This document shows, one piece after another, positions 1 to 11,228 of a stretch of 64,000 nucleotides of DNA; position 1 is the stretch's first letter; every line of letters starts with the position of its first letter. Below the pieces are notes generated by a model. The model worked only from the letters and a program-made list of their open reading frames with translations. It did no database searches and had not been told where the DNA came from. Position numbers and translations under genes: made by a program. The stretch is from NCBI GenBank assembly GCA_008933765.1, contig WBUK01000001.1, positions 186,001 to 250,000 of the forward strand. Direction: 5' to 3'. The DNA comes from Ignavibacteriaceae bacterium. Its GTDB lineage: Bacteria; Bacteroidota; Ignavibacteria; Ignavibacteriales; Ignavibacteriaceae.

Positions 1-1069
1 TGTTATCCATATTGTCCACTAAGAAGAAACCATCCGTTCCGTCTATAGTAACATACTGGCTGCCCTCAAGGCGAATAATTGCATCACCGGCAGTAGCACT
101 GGGGGCTGCAGTGGCGTAGCTCCCGTTTCTTGGTGATAATGTTACACCGGTTCCTTTTACCAAAATGGTGTTTGCTGCGGAAGTACCGGCAACATTAATC
201 AGGTGAAAAACATCATCGTAGGTCCCGCTGTTTATTGTAATAGTAACCGGACCGGAAATACCGTTCATATTCAGTGCCATTGCAGCTTCACTGACAGTTT
301 TGAAATCACCGCCAATTTCATTAACAGTGTAATTTCCGCTCATTGGCGTGATGGTATTCGGTGTGAACTTCAGCACTGTTCCCGAATCAGGAAAAACCAA
401 AATACCATTATATTCACTACCCATAGATTGATGCCATGACCTGTTGAAAGGTTGCCCGGCAGGGTTAATTGAAAGGAATTCACCGGTCCCCTGGTTGGCA
501 GCAAGCAAAGTCAACCTGCTGGAAAGCCCTATAGATGCTGTAGGGGTTCCGGTGGGAGCAACTGATTGCCCGTAAACGAATTCAATAACATTTGTGGTTT
601 CATACAGTTTTACCTGAAACTGAGCATTTGGTGTTGCATTACTCCAGGTCACATGCATCGAATCCCATTGAACAGTAAGTACTCTATTCGGAGCCGCACC
701 TGAGACCGAATAAGTGATGTTGCTTTGATCCGCAGCTTTTAAATCATCCCAAAAAGGAGCAACGACTCCTCTGGTCAGACCATTCAAAGCGTTGGAAAGA
801 GTAGCACTCCCAAGGCTTGTGCCAAATCTTAAAAAGCCATTTGTTGAGACCTGGAACGAATCAACCGCTTCGCCATTATATGTAAAAGCAAAACCGATTG
901 CCTCGGCACCGGTATAGCCCTCATCTGCCGAACCTGTCCAGGTGAATTGATTTCCGCCAACAACTGAGGTATATGCTCCGTCATTAGCCGAAAATTTGTA
1001 TTGCATTTGACCGAATGTCGTAGCTCCTGCAACCACTAATAAGATCAAAAGGGTAGAGAGTTTTCGCAT
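1..1069 (-). CDS. Secreted beta-rich surface protein, N-terminal part (cut by window edge)
   Basis: An open minus-strand frame starts with ATG at 1069 and runs off the left edge without a stop, giving about 356 residues. It begins with a signal peptide (MRKLSTLLILLVVAGATTFG), so the product is exported. The first 200 or so residues form a beta-sandwich-like region with the pattern 'FAFTYNG...FQVSTNGFLRFG...PFWDDL', common at the N terminus of large T9SS cargo in this group. After about residue 245 the sequence (GPVTITINSGTYDD) looks like the start of a parallel beta-helix. An AAAGGA ribosome site lies 7-8 bases before the ATG. The sorting domain expected at the C terminus would lie outside the window, so T9SS export is inferred. 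Function is probably surface adhesion or unknown. Confidence 0.8.
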   Translation of the reverse strand, partial: MRKLSTLLILLVVAGATTFGQMQYKFSANDGAYTSVVGGNQFTWTGSADEGYTGAEAIGFAFTYNGEAVDSFQVSTNGFLRFGTSLGSATLSNALNGLTRGVVAPFWDDLKAADQSNITYSVSGAAPNRVLTVQWDSMHVTWSNATPNAQFQVKLYETTNVIEFVYGQSVAPTGTPTASIGLSSRLTLLAANQGTGEFLSINPAGQPFNRSWHQSMGSEYNGILVFPDSGTVLKFTPNTITPMSGNYTVNEIGGDFKTVSEAAMALNMNGISGPVTITINSGTYDDVFHLINVAGTSAANTILVKGTGVTLSPRNGSYATAAPSATAGDAIIRLEGSQYVTIDGTDGFFLVDNMDN

Positions 1070-1290
1070 AACTCGTCCTTTCGTTAATTATTCTTTACGG
1101 ATTAAATTTCTTTTTTTGTTTAAAATATCAATTAATGTTTTGCAAGTTAAAAAAAAGATATATTATAAAAAAATTGCGGAGTATAAAATTTTTTTGCAGA
1201 TTGATTAAAAGTGAACAAAATCACATTTTCTTTTACCCATTATCTTAAAATTTCAAAAAAAATCTTAAAATGTAAAGCTTCAAATTCAAT

Positions 1291-1324
1291 AAAAAAGCCG
1301 CCCGTTTTCACAGGCGGCTTTTTT
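1291..1324 (-). terminator. Rho-independent terminator after the 1626-aa T9SS protein
   Basis: AAAAAAGCCGCC (1291-1302) pairs perfectly with GGCGGCTTTTTT (1313-1324) around a 10-base loop. The T/A runs on both sides allow it to work on either strand. It lies 42 bases after the stop of the gene ending at 1366. The rest of the 1070-1365 gap is AT-rich and holds no convincing gene; it presumably contains the promoter of the next minus-strand gene. Confidence 0.9.
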
Positions 1325-1365
1325 GTCAAAAGACTTTCTCACTCAACAGTGAGCAATCTTTCCGG

Positions 1366-4300
1366 TTACTTCATCAGTATCATCTTCTTAGTGGCACTGA
1401 ACTGACCGGCAGTCAGATGATAGAAGTAGATACCTGAGGCAAGTCTCAGTTTCTGAGCATCTATATCAACTGAATGATAGCCGGCATTGAAATTGCCCGA
1501 AAGAATTGTTGCTACCTTCTGACCCGATATATCATACAGATCGAGCGTGATGTTCGATGCCACAGGCAGCGAGAAGTTAACCTTAGTGCTCGGATTGAAT
1601 GGGTTCGGGTAGTTCTGGCTAAGATCAAATACAGTCGGCACACCAACTTCAACTTCAATTGCTTTGAAAGTTGTTGCTGATCCGTCAAGGTCAATCTGTC
1701 TTAATCTGTAGCTGTACTTACCAGTTTCAACATTTCTGTCGATAAAGCTGTAAGCCAGCGGTGAGGTACTTGTTCCGGCGGCTCTTACGGAACCAACCGA
1801 ACTCCAGTTACCATCCGTAGCTTTCCGCTCGATAACAAACTCGGATGAGTTAGTTTCTGTTGCGGTTGACCAGTTCAGGTTAACATTGTTTTTATCCGTT
1901 GTTGCGGCAAATGAAGCAAGCTCAACGGGCACAATATTTGTCAGTTTATATGCTCCAAACCCGTTATTGGTAGAAAGCACATAGAAAGTAATTGTGTTAT
2001 CATCGTTGAAGATCATTGCCACATCACCGGCACCGTTAGCATTGGCATTTGAACCAAGTGAAGGTGATTTACCGTAAAGTGTAGCGTTTTTCAGGTTGCC
2101 GTCAGGAACTTCAGCCATAAAACCATTCTCGTTTCCGCCGCCATATGCGAAGGTGAGAACATATTCGTTCAACGCTCTGTTTACTGAACCCAGGAACTGG
2201 ATCGAGTTGGAACCTGTAGCGATGATGCTGCCAGGAATAGTATCGATGATGGTACCATTTGCCTGGAATTTCATCGGGTTTTTACCTGTTGCGTTATAAT
2301 AAAACGATCCGTCCGGAAGTGGTGCCACTGAAGCAGAACCACCAAATGCACCGTTACTCAGAGTAATTACCTCAGGAACAGGGTTAAACGCACCACCACT
2401 CATGGTGAATTTATATACTTTTGGATTATTGGCATCAGCCGCCCAGATAACTGCACTGTTGTTGTAGAAGTTACCTGTTACTCTGAATTTATCGCCTAAT
2501 CTGATCATGGGGTTGTTAGCAGGAGCATTAAATGAAAGAGCCAATGTTGGTGCAGCCGTCAGGTTGTTCCACATATAAACTCTCCACTCACTGCCGGCAA
2601 CATTACCGCAAACATTCGCAGCGAGTATCTTACCGTCAGCGGTTATTTCAGCGTCGTTGATTGGGAGAAGACCACCGGTAATCATCGGATCCATTGTTAA
2701 TGTTCCGGCATCTGCACCTGTTGCAAGATCAACAACTCTCATAAAGTTGCCGCCGTTTCTTGAAACAATGATCATCCTCTTAACCATGTTGCCTGAACCG
2801 TCATCCACAGTACCGACTGCGAAACCTCTCTCAGTGTGGCTTGTGCTGAACCATGCAGGAAGTGTACCGCCTGCTGCTGAGTTGCTCCATAGAGTGGTAA
2901 ACACTGGTGGTGGCGGAGGTGTGTAAGGCACACCAATCGGACGAATTACGAACGCATATTCATCTGCCCCTATAATGGCTGCAGACCACGAGGCACCATC
3001 GGTCGAAGAGTAGAAACTTCTTCCCAGTTCAGGCAAAGCCCCTGTAAGTGACGCCATCGGATACTGAATTGTTGAGACAAAAGATACACTCACCCAGAAA
3101 TCACTTCCCGCGAGGAAGTAAGGTGCGTCATCTCCCAATGGGAAGGATACTAAAGCTGCACCTTCGCCCGGGTTAATGTAGTTTTCACCTGCGAATTTCT
3201 TTGTGTAAAGAACCTCGCCAGGTGCAGAGTTGCCAGCTCCGGCTGCCCAAATTCTGACAACTATAGAGTCTGTTGAAGCTTCATTTCTGAAAGCAGCATC
3301 CACATTCGTCAGACGCATATTCTGTGTAGCGGTGGCTCTTACACCTCCGGTGAACGGAAGGTTGTTTGTGCCAAACCCTAAGAATGTAACTGATTTACCT
3401 TCGAACTGGTCATAGTTAAGGGCAAAAGCAGAATCAGGGTATGCTCTTATTTTCGTATTAACCAAAGTATCATTGCCTGTATCAGCGTCTCCGCCGGCAC
3501 TAACATAAGCAAATCCGCTAAATGTACCGCGAGCAACAGGGTTGAATATGAAGTTGAAGTCCTCGGTACCGCCAATCGTCGGGATTCCGGTGCTGTTTTG
3601 CGTTGTAGCCGCAGTTCCGTTAAACGAAGCACCAACTGAAAAAGCAGGGCCTGTTGAGCCGTTTCTCTTTACGGTTGCCATCATATGAATAGGAGCCATC
3701 CCCGCAGCTTCAGTTACTGAACCGACAGCATAGCCGGTCTTACTGTTGTTAACATTGGAGGATGCAACGCTCTTTGCCGTAGGATCTAATTCGAAGAAAG
3801 GTAACTTTTTCGAAGTAACTATTCCTTTTTGGGCAAGAATTTGATCTGCAGGGTACGCTGTTTGTACAAAGCCGTACATAGCATAGTCAACCGCAGCAGG
3901 TTCTGAGAATTCAATATCATCTAAGTCAAGATAATATTGATCCATTGCAGAATAACAGTAGAAACCAAAGTAGTAACTACCCGCTTCCGGTGCTGTGAAG
4001 AATATTGAATTGTTTTGCCATACAGTATTGTTCATCGGAGAATGAGTTGCCAGAACCGTTGTCAGGCTGTCACCGGTTTGTGCTCTGCCGACCAACACTT
4101 TCATGCTCTCATCGTAACTGCCTGTATTATACCAGTAGGAGAGTTTAATAGTTTGCCCTGAAGCTAAAACAACAGCCGGAGAAATCAGATAATCATCACC
4201 CGGTTTTGTGCTGCTGTATGAATAACGGGCTTTTCCGGTTCCGGAATGTGCTGTACCGGTTGCCCTTGTCCAGGTCGGTGTACCGTTTTTATCTTCAACT

Positions 4301-6246
4301 TTCCAGCCTGTAGGTGGGAACCCGGCATTCTCAAATCCTTCTAAATATGGGAAGGAAGTAATTGAATATGGTGTAACGGTGAGAACACCACTGACATTAT
4401 TAGTACTGTCCCAGAAACCGCCACCACCAGAGTTATAACCGCCGTATTTATACGGGCCACCGAGATATTGGTATCTGAAAGCATAGTAATAAGTTCCGGC
4501 AGGCAGGTTTGCGCCAATATCAACCATGAACTCATCATTGTTTCCTATTTGTACATTAAATGGAGCAGGCACCCAGTTTGACCAGGTTGCCGGGTTAGTG
4601 TTTGTCGGGCTTATACCAACCCATGCGTTCAGACCAAAAGCCTGACCGGCAGAATCGGTAACACCGGCTTTGTAAGCCTGCCCATAAACAGTAGCCGCAG
4701 AACCTTCCTGAACCGTTGCCGTGGCCGGCCATTGCAGGTTGCCCCAGTCAATCGCTACTTGTGGTGGTGTACCGAGATAAAAATTGTCAAAATCGGAATA
4801 AAAATCGCCACCTAAGCGGTAACCATCGATTCTAACCTGAATGGTCTTCCCGGCAAAAGAGCCAAGGTTATACGATTTTTCAACATAGTCGCTTACAGCA
4901 GTATGGTTATGTGCTCCAATCGAATCGAACGGTGTGAAAGAACCGCCGAAGTTTGTTGAAACTGAAATCATTATCTTAAAGCTTGAAGCAGCAGTTGCTG
5001 TTGCCGGATAACCGGTGTAATCAACCACACGATAGAAAAACTTCAGTTGTGAAGTTGCAGTTGCCGCAAAGAAAGGAGTTTGGAAATATGCAGTTGGAAC
5101 ACTTGAGTAAAGATTCCTTGTCAGCCTTTTAGAGCCTCCAACTCCACCGGTTGCGTTGATTGCGTAATCACCCGTCCAGTTAGCCGGTCGTGGTGTTGCT
5201 GAAGTATCAAAATTCTGAATTATTTCACTCATCACGAACGGTTGAACGGAAGTACCCGTAACTTTATAATAAAAATCCGGTTTTTGGGGATCGTTTGTAA
5301 CAAACCTGATAGAATCATTAAGAGGCAATGTATCCGTAGGTGTAAAAGTTAAGGTTACGGTAGTTGTGGCACCATTTGCAACATTTAATGAAGTGCTGCT
5401 TGCTGTTACGCGTGCAGGTAAAGTTAAAGTAGCTGTAAGTGGTGCACCACCTTCGTTTGCAACGGTAATAGTCTTTTGAGTGAATCCGCCAATATAAGCA
5501 GCACCAAATGCAGTCGTTGCAGGGTTAACAGTAATGATCGGAACAACCGGTGGTTCTGCAATCTCTACATCATCCAAGTCTAAATTAAATTTATCAGGAG
5601 CGGAATACGCATAAAAAGCAAAATAGTAATCACCGGCTGCAGGTGCAGTGAACGGTACCACAAATTTAGTCCAGGTTGTGGTTGTATAATTGTTATGATC
5701 ATTCAACACAGTTGTAAAGCCGGCTAAAGTAGTATCAGTCCCTACAAGAACTTTCATACGCTCAGCGAAACTCGCACTCTGTGCTTTTAACCAATAGGAA
5801 ACATTCACAGTTTGACCCGCGGCAAGAGTAATACCCGGTGTTATCAGATAATCATCTCCCGGTAGAGTACCATGGTAAGAATAACGGGCGTTCCCTGCCC
5901 CTGAATGAGGTGCAGAAGTGGCTCTTGTCCAGGTTGTACCATCATTATTATTAACTACTTTCCAATCTGCCGGTGGAAAAGTGGCATTGTCGAAACTTTC
6001 CGTAAACGGAAGTGTTGCACTTGTTCTTTTAGCGCCTTGCTCCGAATTGCCGAAATATATACCGGCAATTGACTTTCCGGAGAAAGTTCCGTTGGTCGTA
6101 GCGCCATCAGAAAGTGCATTTTGAGAAAGAGTGGAACCTTTCCCAAACGAATACACTGAATTGTCTGCCTGTGTTTGCGTTATTCCTGCTAAGAAGAAAA
6201 ACATAAACAATAGCATTCCAATCCTGTAAGTATTTTTAAAGTGCAT
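1366..6246 (-). CDS. Giant T9SS-secreted protein with two cleaved-adhesin-like domains
   Basis: This 1626-residue protein starts with a signal peptide (residues 1-27) and ends with a type A T9SS sorting domain (about 1545-1626), which begins with SQNYPNPFNPST and ends in a KKMILMK tail. Two related jelly-roll domains, about residues 60-230 and 637-775, share 'GDDYLI(T/S)P', 'MKVLVG' and 'YLDLDDIE/NLDLDDVE', typical of cleaved-adhesin/MAM-like domains. Between them (about 232-345) is an ASH-type Ig domain, 'TNDPQKPDFYYKVTG'. A proline stretch (YTPPPPPVF) near residue 1105 precedes a beta-propeller-like region. It should be exported through the outer membrane and kept at the surface or released; adhesion is an inference. 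AGGTGA precedes the ATG. A strong terminator follows. Confidence 0.9.
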   Translation of the reverse strand: MHFKNTYRIGMLLFMFFFLAGITQTQADNSVYSFGKGSTLSQNALSDGATTNGTFSGKSIAGIYFGNSEQGAKRTSATLPFTESFDNATFPPADWKVVNNNDGTTWTRATSAPHSGAGNARYSYHGTLPGDDYLITPGITLAAGQTVNVSYWLKAQSASFAERMKVLVGTDTTLAGFTTVLNDHNNYTTTTWTKFVVPFTAPAAGDYYFAFYAYSAPDKFNLDLDDVEIAEPPVVPIITVNPATTAFGAAYIGGFTQKTITVANEGGAPLTATLTLPARVTASSTSLNVANGATTTVTLTFTPTDTLPLNDSIRFVTNDPQKPDFYYKVTGTSVQPFVMSEIIQNFDTSATPRPANWTGDYAINATGGVGGSKRLTRNLYSSVPTAYFQTPFFAATATSQLKFFYRVVDYTGYPATATAASSFKIMISVSTNFGGSFTPFDSIGAHNHTAVSDYVEKSYNLGSFAGKTIQVRIDGYRLGGDFYSDFDNFYLGTPPQVAIDWGNLQWPATATVQEGSAATVYGQAYKAGVTDSAGQAFGLNAWVGISPTNTNPATWSNWVPAPFNVQIGNNDEFMVDIGANLPAGTYYYAFRYQYLGGPYKYGGYNSGGGGFWDSTNNVSGVLTVTPYSITSFPYLEGFENAGFPPTGWKVEDKNGTPTWTRATGTAHSGTGKARYSYSSTKPGDDYLISPAVVLASGQTIKLSYWYNTGSYDESMKVLVGRAQTGDSLTTVLATHSPMNNTVWQNNSIFFTAPEAGSYYFGFYCYSAMDQYYLDLDDIEFSEPAAVDYAMYGFVQTAYPADQILAQKGIVTSKKLPFFELDPTAKSVASSNVNNSKTGYAVGSVTEAAGMAPIHMMATVKRNGSTGPAFSVGASFNGTAATTQNSTGIPTIGGTEDFNFIFNPVARGTFSGFAYVSAGGDADTGNDTLVNTKIRAYPDSAFALNYDQFEGKSVTFLGFGTNNLPFTGGVRATATQNMRLTNVDAAFRNEASTDSIVVRIWAAGAGNSAPGEVLYTKKFAGENYINPGEGAALVSFPLGDDAPYFLAGSDFWVSVSFVSTIQYPMASLTGALPELGRSFYSSTDGASWSAAIIGADEYAFVIRPIGVPYTPPPPPVFTTLWSNSAAGGTLPAWFSTSHTERGFAVGTVDDGSGNMVKRMIIVSRNGGNFMRVVDLATGADAGTLTMDPMITGGLLPINDAEITADGKILAANVCGNVAGSEWRVYMWNNLTAAPTLALSFNAPANNPMIRLGDKFRVTGNFYNNSAVIWAADANNPKVYKFTMSGGAFNPVPEVITLSNGAFGGSASVAPLPDGSFYYNATGKNPMKFQANGTIIDTIPGSIIATGSNSIQFLGSVNRALNEYVLTFAYGGGNENGFMAEVPDGNLKNATLYGKSPSLGSNANANGAGDVAMIFNDDNTITFYVLSTNNGFGAYKLTNIVPVELASFAATTDKNNVNLNWSTATETNSSEFVIERKATDGNWSSVGSVRAAGTSTSPLAYSFIDRNVETGKYSYRLRQIDLDGSATTFKAIEVEVGVPTVFDLSQNYPNPFNPSTKVNFSLPVASNITLDLYDISGQKVATILSGNFNAGYHSVDIDAQKLRLASGIYFYHLTAGQFSATKKMILMK

Positions 6247-6429
6247 ATATCACCTACTTGATGATTGAATGAATAATTATTTAGATAAAGAAATAAAAAA
6301 TACAGACTTACACCCTTAAGATATCAAAGTGTGTAATGATCACATTTCTTTAACAGTCAATTTATTGAAAAAAGGTATCATAAACAAAGCAAAAAATAAA
6401 ACATTTTGCCTTTTTTGTCGAAATTTTCA

Positions 6430-8898
6430 TCAAATTTTCTTTAACCCGATGTTTACCTTTGAAAAAACTGCTTCTACCAACGAGTTGTAGTCGTGTCCAT
6501 CAGGATAAACAGGCTTATGGAAACTTACATTTATTTTTTTCCAAGGACGCGGGATAAAACTGCCGCGCGGCAGAGCATGCACCGCACCATCTATCGTAAC
6601 AGGCACTACAGGCACATTTTTCTCGTTCGCCAAAATCGAAAAGGCTTTCTTGAATTCACCAAGCCCGCCCGTGCGGGAGCGGGTGCCCTCCGGGAAAATG
6701 ATTAAATTCTTCCCTTTTTCCAACAATACTGCCAATTTCTGCAACGACTCTTTAAGGTCTTTGTTAATATCCATTATTACTATGTTGTTCCTGTTTGCCA
6801 AAGCCTTTAACAGCCGACCTTTCACATGTTTCTCTTTAGCATAAAAATAAGTGTTCTTAAAAATTGAATTTTTAATAAACATCGAAACAAACAGCCCGTC
6901 AAAAAAACTTTGATGATTGGGCGCAATTATAAATGGTCCTTCAGGCAGATTCTCAATCCCCTCCCCTTTTATCCTGAAATAAAATTTAAACAACAGCTTT
7001 GAAGAATTTTTAAACAGGTTCTGCGTGAACCAGCTTCGCGGAAGACTGAGGTCAACTTTTTCCTTAAAAATTTCTCCCCACTTAACCGTTTCCACCTGAA
7101 ACTTTAGTTTATTTTCTTTAATAAAATTTGAAAGCTTTTCAACCGTCGGATGATTTATGAAAATATCTTCCTTCACTTTTAAGCCGAAAGTTGACTCAAG
7201 GAAAACCATGAAATTTACTTTATCTAAACTATCCAAACCCAAATCCATTTCGAAGTGGTCATCCGGAAAAACTTCCTGCTTCTTTTGTTCTTTCAGATAA
7301 TCTTTAATAACCAGATACTCTTCAAATTCCGGCTGCGTGATTTTAAGCGGGTCTCTTTTCTTTGCAGAATTTCCAATTAATCCGGCGATTTTGAATCTTT
7401 GAATTTTGCCCAGGCGGGTTTTTGGTAACTCTTCCTTAAACAAAATAAATTTGGCAATCTTTTTCGAGGGGTGCGCTGCTTTGTTGTATTTATCTATCAC
7501 ATCCCAGCGAAACGCTTCTTCAAAATTGTGAAGGTTCTTTTCGGCAAGTTTTTTAAAGTTCGGATAAATCGCAACGGTAATAGTATCGTTTTCAGCAAAA
7601 GCAGCCGCTTCGCTAACGAACTCGGAAACATCTTTAAGTTTGTTTTCAATCTCTTCCGGCGAGATGTTCTTTCCGTTCGAAAGTATAATTATCTCTTTCG
7701 ATCTCCCGGTGATGTGGATGTATCCTTCGCTGTCAAGGTAACCAATATCCCCCGTTTTCAGCCAACCATCCTGCAACACTTCGGCGGTTTCTTCCGGTTT
7801 GTTGTAATATCCCTTCATCACATTGGGACCTTTTACAAAAATCTCACCATCTCTGGTTTCAAGCTGTACACCGGGCAGAAGTTCACCCGCCGAGCCAATT
7901 TTCCACCTTCCGGGTCGTGTAAAAGTTATCATCGGGGCGCACTCGGTCATCCCATAGCCCTCCAACATTTCGAAACCGAGAGTTTTGAAATCCTTTGCCA
8001 CTTCCTCATCTAATTTCACACCGCCACACACCATAAATTCAACCTTACCGCCGAATTTCTGATGAACCGTGCCGAATATCTTCTTCGAAAATCCCCGTGA
8101 ATTAACCAATTTTGCAACTTTGAACAAAGTTTTTGCAACCGGATTGGCGTTTATCTTATCCATAACCCCTTTTCGAATTGCCTCATACAACCGCGGTACA
8201 CCGATTATAATCGCAACACTGTTTTTTTGAAGTGTGGAAATAATATCATCAGAAACCATCGAGGGAGAGAAGGCGACAGTTCCGCCTGTGTAAATCGGCG
8301 CAATGAAAGACCCCATCAATGGAAGGATGTGGTGCATCGGTAAAAGAGCGAGCGTAACCCTCTCCGGTGTGAAAATCGGCACCTGATTGCTTACTGCATC
8401 AATGTTCACCAAAACATTTTCGAAGGAAAGCATCACCCCTTTGGGGTTGCCGGTTGTTCCCGAAGTGTAGGTTATAACCGCCGTTTCCCCGTGATCCGGC
8501 TGCTCATATTCTGCAGCTTCAAATTTTTCATGCTCATCCGGTATTTCTTCGAAAACGAAGGTTTTAATTTCATACTCAAGTTGATTTGCTATTTTTGAAA
8601 AGACTTCCCTGTTCTCTTCCGGTATGAAAATCACCTCCGGGCGGCTGTCGTTCAGGATATATGCCACTTCAGAAGGCTGCGACATAAAATCGATCGGAAC
8701 CGGCGTCGAACCGTTTATCCAGCCGGAGAAGAATGCGAACACCCATTCGACCCTGTTAGGTGAAAAAATAGCTGTTTTTTTCGGTTTTAGTTCAGAATAT
8801 AAAAACGCATATTGGTTGGCGTGTTGGTAAAATTCTCTGTAGCTGATCTTCCGATCTTTCCAAACGATTGCAGTTTTATCATAAATTTGAAACTTCAA
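6430..8898 (-). CDS. Acyl-ACP synthetase / ACP / PlsC acyltransferase fusion
   Basis: One 822-residue chain carries three enzymes. Residues 1-500 are an AMP-forming acyl ligase with the P-loop-like motif YTSGTTGNPKGVML (from 144) and a GWLKTGDIGY core. Residues 530-605 are an acyl carrier domain with GLDSLD, whose Ser567 should carry phosphopantetheine. Residues 640-815 are a PlsC-type lysophospholipid acyltransferase with NHQSFFD (H672, D677) and PEGTRSR (from 746). The likely role is to activate a free fatty acid, hold it on the built-in ACP and pass it to a lysophospholipid, as bacterial Aas does without its own ACP. No membrane helix is obvious. It stands alone on the minus strand, divergent from rplU. 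Confidence 0.88.
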   Translation of the reverse strand: MKFQIYDKTAIVWKDRKISYREFYQHANQYAFLYSELKPKKTAIFSPNRVEWVFAFFSGWINGSTPVPIDFMSQPSEVAYILNDSRPEVIFIPEENREVFSKIANQLEYEIKTFVFEEIPDEHEKFEAAEYEQPDHGETAVITYTSGTTGNPKGVMLSFENVLVNIDAVSNQVPIFTPERVTLALLPMHHILPLMGSFIAPIYTGGTVAFSPSMVSDDIISTLQKNSVAIIIGVPRLYEAIRKGVMDKINANPVAKTLFKVAKLVNSRGFSKKIFGTVHQKFGGKVEFMVCGGVKLDEEVAKDFKTLGFEMLEGYGMTECAPMITFTRPGRWKIGSAGELLPGVQLETRDGEIFVKGPNVMKGYYNKPEETAEVLQDGWLKTGDIGYLDSEGYIHITGRSKEIIILSNGKNISPEEIENKLKDVSEFVSEAAAFAENDTITVAIYPNFKKLAEKNLHNFEEAFRWDVIDKYNKAAHPSKKIAKFILFKEELPKTRLGKIQRFKIAGLIGNSAKKRDPLKITQPEFEEYLVIKDYLKEQKKQEVFPDDHFEMDLGLDSLDKVNFMVFLESTFGLKVKEDIFINHPTVEKLSNFIKENKLKFQVETVKWGEIFKEKVDLSLPRSWFTQNLFKNSSKLLFKFYFRIKGEGIENLPEGPFIIAPNHQSFFDGLFVSMFIKNSIFKNTYFYAKEKHVKGRLLKALANRNNIVIMDINKDLKESLQKLAVLLEKGKNLIIFPEGTRSRTGGLGEFKKAFSILANEKNVPVVPVTIDGAVHALPRGSFIPRPWKKINVSFHKPVYPDGHDYNSLVEAVFSKVNIGLKKI

Positions 8899-9150
8899 AT
8901 TCGCACTCTCCGTGTTTATTTTTTTACAAACTGAAAGATACGGAAAATCCCGTCGGTTTCATCTAAATATTTTTTACGAAAAGCACATTAAATTTTTCGT
9001 GGGGTTAAAGTTGCCGGTAAGTTGGGCGCTGCGATAAATGTAAGTACTTCCGGCAAGTTTTGCACCCTGGATTATGTACCATTAATAATATCAACACTGT
9101 TCGTTATTTAAGCGTAAATAAATTCGTTGTTTTTATAAGCAGAGAGTAAA

Positions 9151-9250
9151 CCACTCAACGGTAAAATCACCAAAAATTCAGCAAAAAGCAACAGTCTTAC
9201 TAATCTTTTATTAACACCACCCAACGGTAAAATCACCAACTATTCAGCAA
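9151..9250. repeat. Two-copy direct repeat, 66-bp spacing
   Basis: Positions 9151-9184 and 9217-9250 match at 31 of 34 bases (core CAACGGTAAAATCACCAA). They lie in the 491-bp gap between two divergent genes (8899-9389). Apart from this pair and the rplU promoter I see nothing else in that gap. The role is unknown. Confidence 0.75.
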
Positions 9251-9315
9251 TTAATCCTTAAGTTTCACGGCGCAAGCTTCCCGTAAAAACTTACTTTCAA
9301 AGCGACCAATTTCTT

Positions 9316-9343
9316 TTGATAATTTTGCCGGTTTGCGTATATT
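9316..9343 (+). promoter_or_regulatory. Probable promoter of rplU-rpmA-mdh
   Basis: TTGATA (9316-9321) and TATATT (9338-9343) are separated by 16 bases and stand 47 bases before the rplU start, a good match to a housekeeping sigma-factor promoter. The call rests on sequence only. Confidence 0.55.
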
Positions 9344-9389
9344 ACAAGTCTAAAAAAAATATTTTTTGATTAACCCATAAAGGACCGCA

Positions 9390-9698
9390 ATGTTTGCAGT
9401 TGTAGATATCGCAGGACAGCAGTTTAAAGTTTCAGAGTCGGAGAAGCACTTCGTCCCTCGTCTGAACGCTGAGCCTGAGAGTGAAGTGGTGTTCGATAAT
9501 GTACTCCTTTACTCAGACGACGCCGGTGTGAAGATCGGCACCCCCAATGTTGATGGCTTAAAAGTTACAGCTAAAGTACTTGAGCATATTAAAGATGATA
9601 AAGTGCTCGTCTTCAAAAAGAAAAGACGCAAAGATTATGACAAACTTAACGGGCACAGGCAACATCTTACCAGAATTGAAATTTTAACTATCGGATAA
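9390..9698 (+). CDS. rplU: 50S ribosomal protein L21
   Basis: The 102-residue product has the normal L21 length and start ([14 protein letters not shown]), the basic [16 protein letters not shown] segment that contacts 23S rRNA, and the usual end ([10 protein letters not shown]). AAAGGA lies 5 bases before the ATG. It is the first gene of a plus-strand unit with rpmA 11 bp downstream, the standard L21-L27 pairing. Confidence 0.98.
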   Translation: MFAVVDIAGQQFKVSESEKHFVPRLNAEPESEVVFDNVLLYSDDAGVKIGTPNVDGLKVTAKVLEHIKDDKVLVFKKKRRKDYDKLNGHRQHLTRIEILTIG

Positions 9699-9709
9699 GG
9701 AGTTTAACT

Positions 9710-11118
<1,409 letters not shown>

Positions 11119-11169
11119 GAACAATCTTACATAACTCTCTTAAAGAGAACTAAAACTCTTAAGAATAAC

Positions 11170-11202
11170 AAAAAAGCCGTCTTGAAAAAAGACGGCTTTT
11201 TT
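11170..11202. terminator. Bidirectional terminator between mdh and the ADH-like gene
   Basis: AAAAAAGCCGTCTT (11170-11183) pairs perfectly with AAGACGGCTTTTTT (11189-11202) around GAAAA. The symmetric A and T runs suit the convergent genes on both sides. Confidence 0.93.
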
Positions 11203-11228
11203 ATTTAATCATTTTTTGTATTTATACT

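Noticed and set aside
7471..8013. 180-residue plus-strand open frame inside the acyl-ACP synthetase gene
   Set aside because: It is antisense to the AMP-binding domain, has no ribosome site and encodes no recognisable motif; its opposite strand encodes conserved enzyme sequence.
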